64,000 nucleotides of DNA from Dryococelus australis (GCA_029891345.1 CM056997.1:221154172-221218171), one strand, 5' to 3'; shown: positions 1 to 11,252, counted from the stretch's first letter. The notes: generated from the letters alone by a model not told the origin. Program-made: numbers and translations.

Positions 1-1315
1 ACGTTCGTCGGAAGGCAGTATGGTGTTTACTCGGCCAATGACGTTCGTCGGAAGGCAGTATGGTGTTTACAGGGCCAATGACGTTGTCGGAAGGCAGTAT
101 GGTGTTTACAGGGCCAATGACGTTGTCGGAAGGCAGTATGGTGTTTACTGGGCCAATGACGTTCGTCGGAAGGCAGTATGGTGTTTACTCGGCCAATGAC
201 GTTCGTCGGAAGGCAGTATGGGATTTACTGGGCCAATGACGTTCGTCGGAAGGCAGTATGGTGTTTACAGGGCCAATGACGTTGTCGGAAGGCAGTATGG
301 TGTTTACTGGGCCAATGACGTTCGTCGGAAGGCAGTATGGTGTTTACTCGGAAAATGACGTTCGTCGGAAGGCAGTATGGTGTTTACTGGGCCAATGACG
401 TTCGTCGGAAGGCAGTATGGTGTTTACTCGGCCAATGACGTTCGTCGGAAGGCAGTATGGGATTTACTGGGCCAATGACGTTCGTCGGAAGGCAGTATGG
501 TGTTTACTGGGCCAATGACGTTCGTCGGAAGGCAGTATGGTGTTTACTGGGCCAATGACGTTCGTCGGAAGGCAGTATGGTGTTTACTGGGCCAATGACG
601 TTCGTCGGAAGGTAGTATGGTGTTTACTGGGCCAATGACGTTCGTCGGAAGGCAGTATGGTGTTTACTGGGCCAATGACGTTCGTCGGAAGGCAGTATGG
701 TGTTTACTGGGCCAATGACGTTCGTCGGAAGGCAGTATGGTGTTTACAGGGCCAATGACGTTGTCGGAAGGCAGTATGGTGTTTACAGGGCCAATGACGT
801 TGTCGGAAGGCAGTATGGTGTTTACTCGGCCAATGACGTTCGTCGGAAGGCAGTATGGTGTTTACAGGGCCAATGACGTTGTCGGAAGGCAGTATGGTGT
901 TTACTGGGCCAATGACGTTCGTCGGAAGGCAGTATGGTGTTTACTGGGCCAATGACGTTCGTCGGAAGGCAGTATGGTGTTTACTGGGCCAATGACGTTC
1001 GTCGGAAGGTAGTATGGTGTTTACTGGGCCAATGACGTTCGTCGGAAGGCAGTATGGTGTTTACTGGGCCAATGACGTTCGTCGGAAGGCAGTATGGTGT
1101 TTACTGGGCCAATGACGTTCGTCGGAAGGTAGTATGGTGTTTACTGGGCCAATGACGTTCGTCGGAAGGCAGTATGGTGTTTACTGGGCCAATGACGTTT
1201 CGTCGGAAGGCAGTATGGTGTTTACTGGGCCAATGACGTTCGTCGGAAGGCAGTATGGTGTTTACTGGGCCAACGACGTTCGTCGGAAGGTAGTATGGTG
1301 TTTACTGGGCCAATG
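1..1315. repeat. 40-bp minisatellite, about 33 copies, open at the left edge
   Basis: Head-to-tail copies of a 40-bp unit fill this stretch; a 39-bp form lacks one C (GTTGTCGG instead of GTTCGTCGG). Every unit carries a CCAAT box followed directly by a CRE-like half site (CCAATGACGTT). Variants are linked: the six units with ACAGG before GCCAAT are each followed by the 39-bp form, so both changes belong to one true unit, and both GGATTTAC variants follow a CTCGG variant. The last unit decays at about 1310-1330. Short open frames here are by-products of the repeat. Confidence 0.97.
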
Positions 1316-1362
1316 GCATTTAGGTTAGTATGGTAGTGAACGTTTGTGATTCGCGGGTAGTT

Positions 1363-1448
1363 ACATAAGACGAGCAGCAGCTGAAAATATCCGATCACGA
1401 AAGCAGCTCTGAGTTTAAGTGTTTTGGTTTTGGAAACACAGCTTGGCA
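1363..1448 (+). repeat. Dispersed repeat D, copy 1
   Basis: About 80 bp, roughly 80 percent identical by eye to 11253-11332, including the shared stretch GTGTTTTGGTTTT and a following AAACACAGCTT. The right half of the 11.3-kb copy is partly repeated near 26112. Family unknown. It lies directly beside the 40-bp minisatellite. Confidence 0.7.
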
Positions 1449-3408
1449 GTATTTATTTTTGCTAAAATTGAGTGTCCTTACTTGCAAAATTCGCGTTATA
1501 TTTCGGTGGCATGATGGACTCCACTGAGTTATAAACAAGCGACCACAATTCGTTGTTTCGTTAGCCGCTACACTGTAACTAACGTCACGTATCTGTTTGA
1601 TCTCCTCGAGATGACTGGCCACTCCACCGCTGAACATACATTATTGGATCGAGAGTTCCCCGAGGCGTGACAAACATATTTTTGGCCAATGGCTTAAGTT
1701 GATCCAACGCACAGTAACTTGGAATTCAGTCTGTTGTTAAATAACGACGCGAATCCTTCAGTTTTCTAATAATAACTGAAATAAAACACTAGCGATAAAC
1801 TAGGTTAAAATAATCGAAAACAAAAGCACAATTCCTGTTAGTACATTATATTTTTAACAATAGATTTTTACTAGTCAGCACATCCTAGTTATATATGGTG
1901 TTGTTTTTTTTCCAGCCAATACTTTCCATCTAATGTAAACATCAAGTTTCGTTGTTATAATTTGTACGAAGCAACGATTAATTTTATCAGTGACCATGCA
2001 CTATTATTCTTCAGGAAGGGAAATCACTTTCTCTAGCAGGGACATAATTTTTTTCTTACATGAGCCAAGGAATACAAATATGAAACGGGGAATTCCCTGG
2101 TATTCCTCCCCCCCCCCCCCCATCAAGTTTATTTGCACACTGGCTGTTAGTGCCTGTCTCAGCTACGATGGTAAGAGTTTGGCACCCGAAAGTAGCGCCA
2201 AGTGTTCAACTTTCGCTCATATATCCTACCGCCATCAGCTGTGGGGTAGAGACGGTGAATTTCGAGGAGATAATTCGTGCCAAGGTAGTCTGCAAACCTC
2301 TACGGATTCCTATTACACTTGCGACTGATAATATCTTCGCAGGTGTATCAAGTTCGTTCAGTGTGAGAGCAACACAAGTCACATTGGTAATGGCTCCTGA
2401 TTATCGTGAGAACATTTCAGTACAAGTCGTGTTTAGTCCAGAATCACTTTGATGACTGGGTAATTTGAATTGTTAAACAAACGGTCAATAGCCAAATTAA
2501 GACAGAAAGTGTGCACTTACAATATTGAAGTCTAGCCTCCACGCAAATCTTTTCGAGAAAACAAGTTGCGCCAGCCAAACATACATCACACGTATGTTCT
2601 GCAGCCAGTAACGAGAAAACTGTTGCATATTACGTTGACACATAACGTGCTGTAAGACAGTTTCTCGATCTGTCACCGTCTCTACTGGTGGATCAAGTAG
2701 CAGGAGTATTGTTTATTTACATGTTGCTGTTTCATTTTCACCTGATTCATTTTTCATTGTACTATTATGTAGACGTTTACTTCTACACTAATTCTAGGGT
2801 CTTTATAGGTGGACTTCTGTCTAAAAAATTGCTATATTATGTATGAAATTAAATATAGGAAAGCATGCAAAAAATGAAATACTTGTAGGACATTATAATG
2901 TAAAGGTATATAAAAGTAGAAAAAGGAAATAAGCTTAAATTTAGGCAAAACTAAAAAAAAAATGTATGTCCTTGTTGGAAATACCCCCGCTGTTAGAAAA
3001 ATGTCCGTAAAATTACGGAAAGTACCGGTTACAAATGATCCGGACATGTTCCTGAAATTAATGACTCTTGATTTTCTTTTAATAACGTTCTCTCCATAAA
3101 TTTCACATAAATCTCCATGAACTCACGGAACGTGTCCATAAACTTGCAATTTTGCTTTTTTAATCTGTTATTTATAAAATGGGATAGCGAAAAGGGTTGC
3201 ACTTTCTTTATGTGGCTGTTTCACTGTGTATAAAAATGGCTACAAAAATTTTCAAAATTTTGTCCGGTAGCGGAATTTGAACTCGGAAAAAAGAAATCGC
3301 CGTCCAATTCCTTGTCCACTCACAAGGTACCACGGTTTTACAGAAGTGATGTTGTGAATATGAGATTGACACAGAATGATGTTCAATACATAGCATATAA
3401 TGTGAGTG
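1449..3408. other. AT-rich stretch without a recognised gene
   Basis: Several frames of 60-112 codons exist but none resembles a known family or shows coding texture. A poly(C) run sits near 2108-2120. The minus strand of about 3267-3335 has a B-box-like GAGTTCAAATTCC and could be an old tRNA-derived fragment, but there is no cloverleaf. Confidence 0.5.
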
Positions 3409-3640
3409 CGGCGTGTGTGCGGCGGGCCAGGGTACAAGTGCTCTGCAGTTAGAAGAGACGCGGGGTGGGGAATGTGGGTCAGCGGAGCTCGGTCTCGGGT
3501 GCCGCTGAGGAGGCGGAAGTGACGTCGACTCAGCCCTCGCGTCTTATTGGCTGCTGCGCCCGCCGTGCCGCTCATCTCCGATTACCCCCTTGCGCCCAGC
3601 CACTGGATCCCAACCCACCCCCCTTCCCCTCCGGTAACTG
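3409..3640. promoter_or_regulatory. GC-rich, CpG-containing island with CRE-like and CCAAT motifs
   Basis: An abrupt GC-rich segment in AT-rich DNA holds TGACGTCG (about 3520) and an inverted CCAAT box (ATTGG, about 3546) about 20 bp apart. It could be a promoter, a repeat-borne promoter or just a GC-rich repeat. No credible first exon follows; the overlapping 104- and 71-codon plus-strand frames are proline-rich and unrecognised. Confidence 0.2.
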
Positions 3641-3765
3641 GAGCCACCTACTGTCCTCATACCTGCAGCCACTCTCTTCCTTCTCACTTATATTGCACTG
3701 TCCAAACTTATTCCAACTCGCATATACTCTACTCACTACTTCAAACTATTCTGAAGCCCTAATGA

Positions 3766-4165
3766 AGCTATACTTCTAGGATATACCTCCGCCTCATGCA
3801 AACTAAGCTTAACTGAGTCTAGATAATTACGTTGAAAAGAACAGTGCATAGCATTCCTGCACAATCACTTCAGTACTATTTTCCATGAGAACTATTTCTT
3901 AGTAGTCATCACCAACATACTTATTTTTTTTACTGTTTTTAGTCATGGTAGTTATAAATTATATAGTATAACGTATAGGTCAAATGTATGTAAAAATTCA
4001 ATTTAATGAAAAATAAGATATTTTTATGTTCACACAAGTATAGAATCGCTCGTGATACATAGGCAGCACATGTAGTAACCAGCCAAGCACGTCATACATG
4101 GAGTGATTTTTTAAATGTCTCATTCGAAAAGTGTGAAGAAAGCGTGGATAGACTAGGCCCAACAC
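3766..4165 (+). repeat. Dispersed repeat R-B, copy 1
   Basis: Shares with four other sites an ordered series of blocks: CCTCATGCAAAC plus AAGCTTAA, then GAGTCTAGA-AATTAC, ACTATTTCTTA, ATGTTCACACAAGT, GTGATTTTTTAAATGTC and GTGGATAGAC. The order is kept over about 400 bp, which argues for one ancestral element. No coding potential or terminal repeat seen; family unknown. Confidence 0.7.
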
Positions 4166-4462
4166 AAATATTCGTAAGTTGTTTCCTGCGACGAAAAATT
4201 TCTTGAATACATATCCGGAAACACAATTCCTTCGTCTTACATTCATGGTCGCTATGGGGAACTGTGCAAGAAATCATTATATTTACCAAACTTTATCATA
4301 ATTTTATTTTCAGAGGGCCTAAAAAAAAATGTTTAGCGCAAGACATAAATAGTTTGCGGCTCTCGCCACTGTGAGCACTTAGTGTGGGACGCGGGAGTTC
4401 TTCTTTGGAAAATCCTTTGTATTTGTGTGATTCATCATCATAGTTACTATATATAAATAAAA

Positions 4463-4855
4463 ACCCATGTTTAAATTCTACTTCCAGGAAATTCCTCCAC
4501 CACATGCAAGCAAAGCTAAACTAAGTCTAGAAAATTACATCAGAAGGAGAAAACGTCGCATTCGTGTGCACTCAGTTAAATAATATATTGCATGAGAACT
4601 ACTTCGAACTACGCATCACCAGCACACCTATTGTATATCAGTTTATATTAAAAAATAAAATATTATTTAATATACATAAATATAGGCCAAGTAAACATGT
4701 TTGTTAAACGAAAAATAAGTTGCTTTCATGTTCACACAAGTGTAAGACGCTTGTGTCACGTGGTATATTTAGGAAACATTTAAGCACGTCTTACATAGGG
4801 TGATTTTTCAAATGTCTGATTCAAAAAGAGTGAACTCGCCGCCAATAGAGTATAT
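4463..4855 (+). repeat. Dispersed repeat R-B, copy 2
   Basis: Same block order as the copy 700 bp upstream: TTCCAGGAAATTCCTCC, CACATGCAAGCAAAGC, GTCTAGAAAATTAC, CGCATTCGTGTGCACTC, ATGTTCACACAAGTGT and GGGTGATTTTTCAAATGTC. It has blocks in common with the 15.5-kb copy that copy 1 lacks, so the copies are diverged independently. Confidence 0.7.
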
Positions 4856-6030
4856 ACAAGCCTAATGTAATTACTGGAAGTATGTGATTAGTCTGTAAAC
4901 AGCGTTCCAAAGTCCATTACAGAAAACATATGTCGACTTATTTGACACGCCTTGCTGTTTGAATACTTATGATTGACATTTAGTGTTGGCCTGGAAAAAA
5001 CGGAAATTTTTTCTTCATTACAGACGGAAATACTTATAATGTGTACATAGAACTTTGAAAGACATTATACACACACACGTTATTGCATGACAAATCTCTT
5101 ATGCTAAAATACGACTATCAGACATCCTTCATTCCGTATTGTGATTAAGCAGCAATTTTGACTTTTGACAGTTCTTTACGTATACTGGACAAGCGGTTAG
5201 AGCTGTTTATTGATTGACTCTGATTGCCTTCGTCAGATCTCCTGTGTGTTCGACTACGCCATCAGAATACAAAAACAATGTTCAGCGACATAGCTGGAAC
5301 AAAAATTAAATTCTGTAACCATTTATAACACGAAATCGCTGGGCCCTTAACGGGTATCAAGTAGTTTATTAACTCGAATTTCTCAATTTGCTTTTTATAA
5401 ATAAGATAAAGACGGTCGTTCCATTCTGTCATTTTGGTTTATTCTTGCTATTCAGTTTGTATGGACCATAAATTATATTTTACAATTAAACATGACGTAT
5501 TAATTCCTGTAAATAAATGTTGCATAATGGTGCTAGTAAAACAATACGGCCAGCATACGTGGGCTACACCATATAAAATATTTATAGAATCGGTGCTAAA
5601 CTCAGGAAGAGAAAATGATGCAACATGTGTCCTAATTATAATGATAACTGAGAAATTCTTTGATTAACAAATGACTACTGAATGTAAGTAACGTATTCCT
5701 ACTTTTTTCTAATAACCTTTATATCTTCTTCAAAATTGGTATTTGTTTTTTTTTCTGTATCATTATTTTATTTTTTTTTTAATATTCTGCAAGGACATTT
5801 AAAACTACTGTATTACAAAACTTCACACTCGCTCTTGTGCTTAATAACACAGCATGAAATTGTTGGGTTAAATTACGAAATACTGCTGTGTGCATTTTTC
5901 GCGACGGCACGTGAATTTCGCGCAATAATCACTCACAACGAAGAGTGTGTGATACTGGGGAAGGTCGACTTACCGCGTGAGACAGTTCATAAGCACACAG
6001 AGGCCAAGTTCATTTTATGTGGGCGTATCC
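4856..6030. other. AT-rich stretch without a recognised feature
   Basis: Low-complexity AT-rich sequence with short unrecognised frames (the longest about 105 codons and T-rich). No repeat family, RNA gene or motif cluster seen. Confidence 0.5.
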
Positions 6031-6034
6031 TTTC

Positions 6035-6110
6035 TTTGATTGGCTGCGCGTAACTTTGGTTTGTCTGATTGGTTACTGTGTCCTGAAAAAATGACCGTAT
6101 TGGCTGAACG
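6035..6110. promoter_or_regulatory. Cluster of three inverted CCAAT boxes
   Basis: ATTGG occurs three times (about 6040, 6069 and 6099) at 29-30 bp spacing: GATTGGCTGCG, GATTGGTTAC, TATTGGCTGAAC. Evenly spaced CCAAT boxes are typical of NF-Y-bound promoters in general; here the cluster may belong to dispersed family R-A, whose other copies also have ATTGG motifs. No transcript can be assigned. Confidence 0.25.
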
Positions 6111-6127
6111 GTGCGCAGTGCGAGTAG

Positions 6128-6304
6128 AATGGAGAGATTTGGGTGGCTTTTAACATCGAGGTATTGAAAGCCTCTGAGGGTGAAGTGACGTATGGAGCAG
6201 TGCCGGGATGCAAAGGGCAGGTTCGGCACGACTCCCACATGCGAAAATCTGTTTCGCCTAGGTGAGAGGCGAGTAGTCGAATCACTACACCACCACGACC
6301 CCAC
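6128..6304 (-). mobile_element. tRNA-derived SINE (family S1), internally deleted
   Basis: On the minus strand: a tRNA-like head (TGGTGTAGTGATTCGACTAC with the clover-like CTCTCACCT), then GATTTTCGCATGTGGGAGTCG, the CGGCACTGCTCCATACG block and the tail with a rearranged GGCTTTCAATACC and CCACCCAAATCTCTCCATTC. The middle CGGGTTTTCTCGG block is missing. S1 is the commonest interspersed repeat in this window. Confidence 0.85.
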
Positions 6305-6744
6305 CGACAGACTAGACTTGGATAAAGTACAGCCCTGTAGAGGGAGGAGATGGGAGATGTATACAGCTGAACAAGCTGTGCTTGCATGTGGACTTGTGCC
6401 CGTCTTACACGGACAGCTGGAGGCAGCAGTAAGTCCAGCAGTCGAACTCCAGATCGTCTGTCTGGCCGACTCTAGCGGCTCCACGCGAACAGCGCACAGT
6501 ATAGTCTGGTCCGGCGACAAGAGGATACAAAAAAGAGAGCACCTGTCCATAGTTTCTAATAACCATGGAAACGCTCGCAATAAGAAAAACAATCCAAAAG
6601 AGCATGGCTGTAACACGATTTTGGGACCCCCAAAAAAACTCAGGCCCCACGTCCGTTTATAATAAAAATAAAATGTATTTAATCTGTTAGAATATATCAA
6701 TTTGATATTTTAAAAATGGAAAATAAATCGTTATGATACACTTC
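6305..6744. other. Unrecognised moderately GC-rich stretch with open frames on both strands
   Basis: The plus strand has a 156-codon frame (6192-6662) and the minus strand a 237-codon frame (5987-6700), but both run through the adjoining SINE. A smaller minus frame (6405-6650) encodes a hydrophobic stretch. None resembles a family I know; probably fortuitous. Confidence 0.3.
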
Positions 6745-6840
6745 CCCTAGTAAGTGTTCCGTAGTGACGTGATATTACTGGCGTGTGCGACTGCAGTTAG
6801 CAGTTTCACGTCTTGATTATTTAGTTCTCTGTGGTGGAGT
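6745..6840 (+). repeat. Dispersed repeat R-A, copy 1 (partial)
   Basis: GTGACGTGATATTACTGGC plus GTGTGCGACTG and TTTAGTTCTCTG match blocks at 26765-26850, 43030-43120 and 62430-62500 in the same order. The minus strand just after it (about 6845-6860) has CGGTTCGACTCC, a B-box-like string that may be a tRNA-derived remnant. Confidence 0.6.
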
Positions 6841-6841
6841 C

Positions 6842-8079
6842 GAACCGGAGACTGCAGTAATGGAAATGCGACTGCTTGAGTATGCGTGTGTCTAGCTTGG
6901 TGTCGTTTTGTAAGGCGAAATAATAGTGTCTCTATTTGTACGGAATTAAGTAGACAAGTATATCTCGTGTGCTCTGCGCGTCTTAGAACTGGCATGGATG
7001 TAACGTATCCATGTTTCTACCAACTTCGTGGTCATTTGATCTTTGCATGAACAAAGTATACGGACTTGTGGCACACATCAAGTCAATTTTTTACTCTTCA
7101 GACAATTTCTACGGGAAATAGTTGCCGCCAATTTTCTTGTAATCCTACAACTGAAAAATTGTATTCTTACAACGCATCTATTCATGAGAAATACAAAAAG
7201 GTTTTTACGCAGCTCCATTTTTATAATAAACCTAAATTCTAAAGTGCCTACTTGTTAAAATTCATTATTAGTTTTACACATTCCACATTAACATTTAAAA
7301 AAATTTCCTATAAGTTTTTTGTAATATTACAAAAGTATTGTTGGGAATTAGTTTCCAAAGAATTGTTCATGGGGAAACACATGACATTTTTACAGTGTAG
7401 GTAGTGTTAGTTTTACAACCGGCAGATATATATATATATGAAATTGGCAGGCTTTCAGCAGCTCTCGGCGATATTGAGAAGCAGATGGTGCCGAGAGCAC
7501 GCAGCCAGCAGCGTTCGACTGAAGAGGACTCTAGAACTAGAAACAGAAAACACTCCATGTCCTTCCATGATGCAAAGTGAATTTGCGCAATCGCCTGGCA
7601 AGGGGAAAAAAGACGTTTTCAATAGTTTCGATTGCCCATTAACAGGCGTACATGACAAACACTTCCCGCTAGTGCATTCCTGAAAACTGGAGCTGGCAGC
7701 AGTACATTTCCGAGAAGTGAGGCTCGATCGCATAGTTGTATAGTTGCGAGATTCCACCCGCGCGACACAATCGTTGCGTTGTGTTGCTCCTACTGGCTTT
7801 CTCCGGTTACGTTGCACAGCAACTACTATAACTACTGCCGTACGTGTGCACGAGAGTACTCTGACTGAATATCACGCGTTGTTTCTAGGGGGATAACAAT
7901 CCACGGTTTGTTTGTTGACAACTTGAACTGCGAAGGCGTGCTAGCTGACTGATCTAGCCCACTCTCAACATATCCGTATTCTGTGAATTTCACTATAGAT
8001 CTGGTGAAGTTGCATTACTGGGATCAGTGAAAATTCATAGCCTACTAATTAGTGGTTATCTTAGTTGCTGCTTTGAGAG
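6842..8079. other. No recognised gene
   Basis: AT-rich to mixed sequence. A short hairpin with 8-bp arms CTCTCGGC/GCCGAGAG sits at about 7461-7499 and a (TA)n run at about 7428-7438. The 120-codon minus frame at 7455-7817 is not recognisable. Confidence 0.45.
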
Positions 8080-8350
8080 AAATTTTTGTTTCTGGCAACA
8101 AAAATATTGTTTGTATACAGTAGACAAACGAATATATAGTTGCTCCAACAAAATATTTTGTTGAGTAGACAAAACTTAGAAAGCAGCAAAAATTGCTGGG
8201 TTCATCTAACAAAATACGTAATTGAGTTGACCAAACATGTGTAATGGGTCAACAAAATTTCCCAGTTATGAAGATATTCAGTTGAATCAACTGTATTTAC
8301 ATGTTTGGCCATATGCAAATAAGTATGTTGTCTACTCAAATAAACCTTCC
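8080..8350. repeat. Cluster of CAACAAAAT motifs including a perfect 18-bp palindrome
   Basis: CAACAAAATATTTTGTTG at 8146-8163 is its own reverse complement. Related strings (GGCAACAAAAATATTG, GTCAACAAAATTTCCC, CTAACAAAATACG, GTTGACCAAAC, GTAGACAAA) recur in both orientations over about 250 bp. This resembles subterminal motif clusters of CACTA-type transposons, but no terminal repeat was found. Confidence 0.4.
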
Positions 8351-8509
8351 TTTCGTCGTTGTATTCGCCTGGAGATAACATACTGATTCCTAGTGAATTA
8401 CACTGTCCTGACATAAAAAAAAAAACTAACTGCATTCCGCTCATTCGCCCATCTACTAAATAAAGTTTCAGCAAGAATAATTTCACATATTGAAATAGGC
8501 CTATATGAT

Positions 8510-8700
8510 TCAAAATTAATCCGTTTGGTGAGGCATAATCTGTGAGTCGAAGTGTTGCAATCGTGTAAAAATTGATGTGAGCTGTACTTGCAACCAGTGC
8601 AGAACGTGATGATAGACTTTACTATCAGCCATTCACAAACCATAGATGTGGTAACGTTCATATATCTCATTACCCATAGGGAAGATTGCCACAGTATTGG
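8510..8700 (+). repeat. Dispersed repeat R-C, copy 1
   Basis: Matches 21975-22195 in order: TGTGAGTCGAAGTGTT, AATCGTGTAA, GATGTGAGCTGTACTTG, CAACCAG, CATTCAC and GTGGTAACGTT. The 120-bp tandem array beginning at 8641 starts inside this repeat, so the array was seeded from it. Confidence 0.7.
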
Positions 8701-9000
8701 GTACTGATGTCTCGTTATGCATGTACAGCACTGGTTCTTTACGTGCATCATGCCCACGACCATAGATGTGGTAACGTTCATATATCTCATTACCCATAGG
8801 GAAGATTGCCACAGTATTGGGTACTGATGTCTCGTTATGCATGTACAGCACTGGTTCTTTACGTGCATCATGCCCACGACCATAGATGTGGTAACGTTCA
8901 TATATCTCATTACCCATAGGGAAGATTGCCACAGTATTGGGTACTGATGTCTCGTTATGCATGTACAGCACTGGTTCTTTACGTGCATCATGCCCACGAC
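8641..9000. repeat. Three identical 120-bp tandem units
   Basis: Units begin at 8641, 8761 and 8881 and read as identical, which implies very recent duplication (or an assembly artefact). Because 120 is divisible by three, frames stay open across the array and give a 205-codon minus frame with three 40-residue repeats; nothing else supports coding. Confidence 0.97.
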
Positions 9001-9638
9001 CATGGAGACTATCACTGAATGGGTAATAGCGTGAACTTTTGTCCTATGTTTATGGCTGGACCGGAGGCTGGCGCTCCGATAGACTCTGTGTCAGTAATTA
9101 AACAGCAGAAAACAAATTATCGAATAACATGCAACCCAGTAAAAGAGTGGAATATTATCCAACACAAATAACAACTAGCTTACATTTTCTGTCGAAACAA
9201 AAATATTGCACTGCGGAGTCTTGGAAACAAGTGACTAAACTGCAAATATATCCTCTTCGTCAAATTCCTACTCTCACCGGAATATAATTTGGTTAATTTG
9301 TTAAAATTGTTCATATATTTACAAAATAAAAAACTTTGCTAGAGGGTTTTAGCTCTTACTGTAAGAAGCTACATTACTTCAAGCTAACTTAGAGCGATGA
9401 TGTGCTGTGTATAACAATAGCGGAACTTCCCGAAGAGAAATTTTCGCCTTCTGACCTAACAAAAAGAGTAATGTATAATTTCCGTTTTATTCGGTTTATA
9501 TGTCTACGAAATGCCATAGGTTTATATAAAACTGAAAATCTTTTATGTTGTATATTTTAACCTCCCCATAGCAAATGTATGTAGCAATGTCATCACGAGA
9601 TGAAACGGCAACAATTAACGTGCCGTAGTAACACATGT
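9001..9638. other. AT-rich stretch, nothing recognised
   Basis: No repeat family, motif cluster or credible coding region is visible here. Confidence 0.45.
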
Positions 9639-10529
9639 CACTTTAATTATGGATCAGTGAGAGTTCCACAGTTTCTATCAGTTAACAGTACCCCACTGAT
9701 TATACAGCCACTTCAGTGAATCTAACTGATGAATCAGTAAGTAAATGCCAGGTTTCCTTCACTTACTGATTCACTGATATTTTCCACTGATTTCAATGTT
9801 TTTCAGTGATTTGTTTTTTTACTGATGGATCAGTTAAACAGTGTTTACAAATGGCTGTTAAATAAAGTGGATCAAGTGAAATAACAACTAATTAACATAT
9901 AAAACCAATAGAAATCTTAATAAAATATGTCTTGCCTTTCAAAACACCATTTTACGAAGTAATATGAACATTCAGCCTTTCATTCCAGTTTTACGTCTTT
10001 CATTCCGTTTTCATGCAATCATCACAGCGCTGTGTTTGAAGGTCCAAACTGCATATAATGTGAGGGATATAATGCACTCATATGTAACATTCGTTTCAAT
10101 AATCCTAGCAGTACCAATTAAACCAAAAACGAAAAGTAATAGCATACAATTTAAAACTACTCTCTTTCGATCAAGAAGTATAAGTCGAAGATTTTCCTCT
10201 TATCTACGAAATTGACCTGGTAGCGCAGATGGTAAGTTAACGGCCTAATGGCGTTGTGGAAGGATGCATGAGTTCAATCCCAGCCATCTCTGAAACTATT
10301 TTACTTTTTTAAATTACGGTAAATTTTGCGATATTAAGAGTAAACTATCGAAAATATATTTTTATTTCCTAATTATTTGGCTAAAATTTAATAAAAACAA
10401 TATTTAATTCGCCACTGCAGTTGGCCATCACTTATCCAATCACTGAAATTTTTTCACATCACTAATTCAGTCAGTTAAATTTTTTCACTGAAACAATCAG
10501 TGGTTTTCCACTGATTATAATTTAGAGTG
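9639..10529. mobile_element. Candidate non-autonomous CACTA-like element with ATCAGTG subterminal motifs
   Basis: The left end reads CACTTTAATTATGGATCAGTG and the reverse complement of the right end CACTCTAAATTATAATCAGTG, an imperfect inverted terminal repeat. ATCAGT/ACTGAT occurs about a dozen times, in both orientations, at 9651-9840, and again at 10435-10515. A 12-bp perfect stem GAATCAGTAAGT/ACTTACTGATTC lies at 9731-9775. CACTA/EnSpm elements have CACT ends and such subterminal arrays; no transposase is present and no target duplication is clear. A 21-bp direct duplication at the right edge (to 10550) blurs that boundary. Confidence 0.5.
10212..10290 (+). other. tRNA-like sequence (SINE head or tRNA relic)
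   Basis: A-box-like TGGTAGCGCAGATGGTA is followed 45 bp later by B-box-like GAGTTCAATCCC, the spacing of an internal Pol III promoter. Acceptor arms do not pair convincingly, so it is more likely a SINE head or pseudogene than a working tRNA. It lies inside the CACTA-like element. Confidence 0.4.
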
Positions 10530-10664
10530 CATTCATTCTAAATTAGAGTGCATTCATTCTAAATTCACTGTCCCTACGTTCTGTAGCCTTAGAGTCACTA
10601 GTTTTAAATTCACTAGTTCTGATGTCAGAGCTATTAAGTCAATTGCCAAAGAGTTAGTTAGTAA

Positions 10665-10740
10665 CTTTAGGGCTATTGGCGTGTATCCCGCTAGCTCATG
10701 GTGTGACAGGTTCCCGGTTTAAATTCCACGGTAAACTTGA
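10665..10740 (+). other. Second, weaker tRNA-like sequence
   Basis: TGGCGTGTATCCCGCTAGC and CGGTTTAAATTCC resemble A and B boxes at tRNA spacing. No cloverleaf could be drawn. It may be a decayed SINE. Confidence 0.25.
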
Positions 10741-11172
10741 ATTTGGGCGCTATTTTCACATTCAATCTTAAATCAATTAATTAGCAAGGCTTCCCTCCGT
10801 AATTGAGTTTGCCGCGAGAAGGAGAGAGGGAAGCAACAATTAAAGTAATTCTTCTCAATGCCCGGCATGGCCACTGCCATAAGCCATATATTATGGCACT
10901 ATTATAGCCAAAGACGTTCTTGTCATATAATTACAAATGTCATTCTTGTCATCGGCGGTCGCCGAGATAATAACCTCCGCAGGAATGACATGTCCTCCAC
11001 TATAAACCCAAATCAGTGATATAAGTAAGCAAAATACTAGTCACTGAATGCCAGTTAAGACACTGTTAGACTGACCAATCATATGAATGAACGGGGTATC
11101 AGTATAACGACGTCATGTTCAATGTCACGACTGCAGATACGACGTAAGAAGTTTATTTTTCGCGCTCACTCG
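10741..11172. other. Unremarkable stretch
   Basis: Mixed-composition DNA with no recognised gene or repeat. Confidence 0.4.
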
Positions 11173-11250
11173 TGGAGTGGAGAGATCTGAGCTGCTCCTA
11201 ACAATGGGGTCTTGAGAGCCGGCGAGGATGAGGCGAACTGAGTACAGAGA
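11173..11250 (-). mobile_element. SINE S1 tail fragment
   Basis: On the minus strand it carries the S1 3' region: a CTCAGTTCGCCTCATCC block, CCGGCTCTCAAGACCCC and GAGCAGCTCAGATCTCTCCA. A separate S1 head lies at 11497-11597 in the same orientation; the two may be halves of one SINE split by about 245 bp. Confidence 0.65.
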
Positions 11251-11252
11251 CG

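Noticed and set aside
5987-6700. 237-codon minus frame and 156-codon plus frame
   Set aside because: Both read through a SINE; the remaining parts show no family features.
8398-9015. 205-codon minus frame with three identical 40-residue repeats
   Set aside because: Produced by the 120-bp tandem units; no domain, no conserved start and no similarity outside the array.
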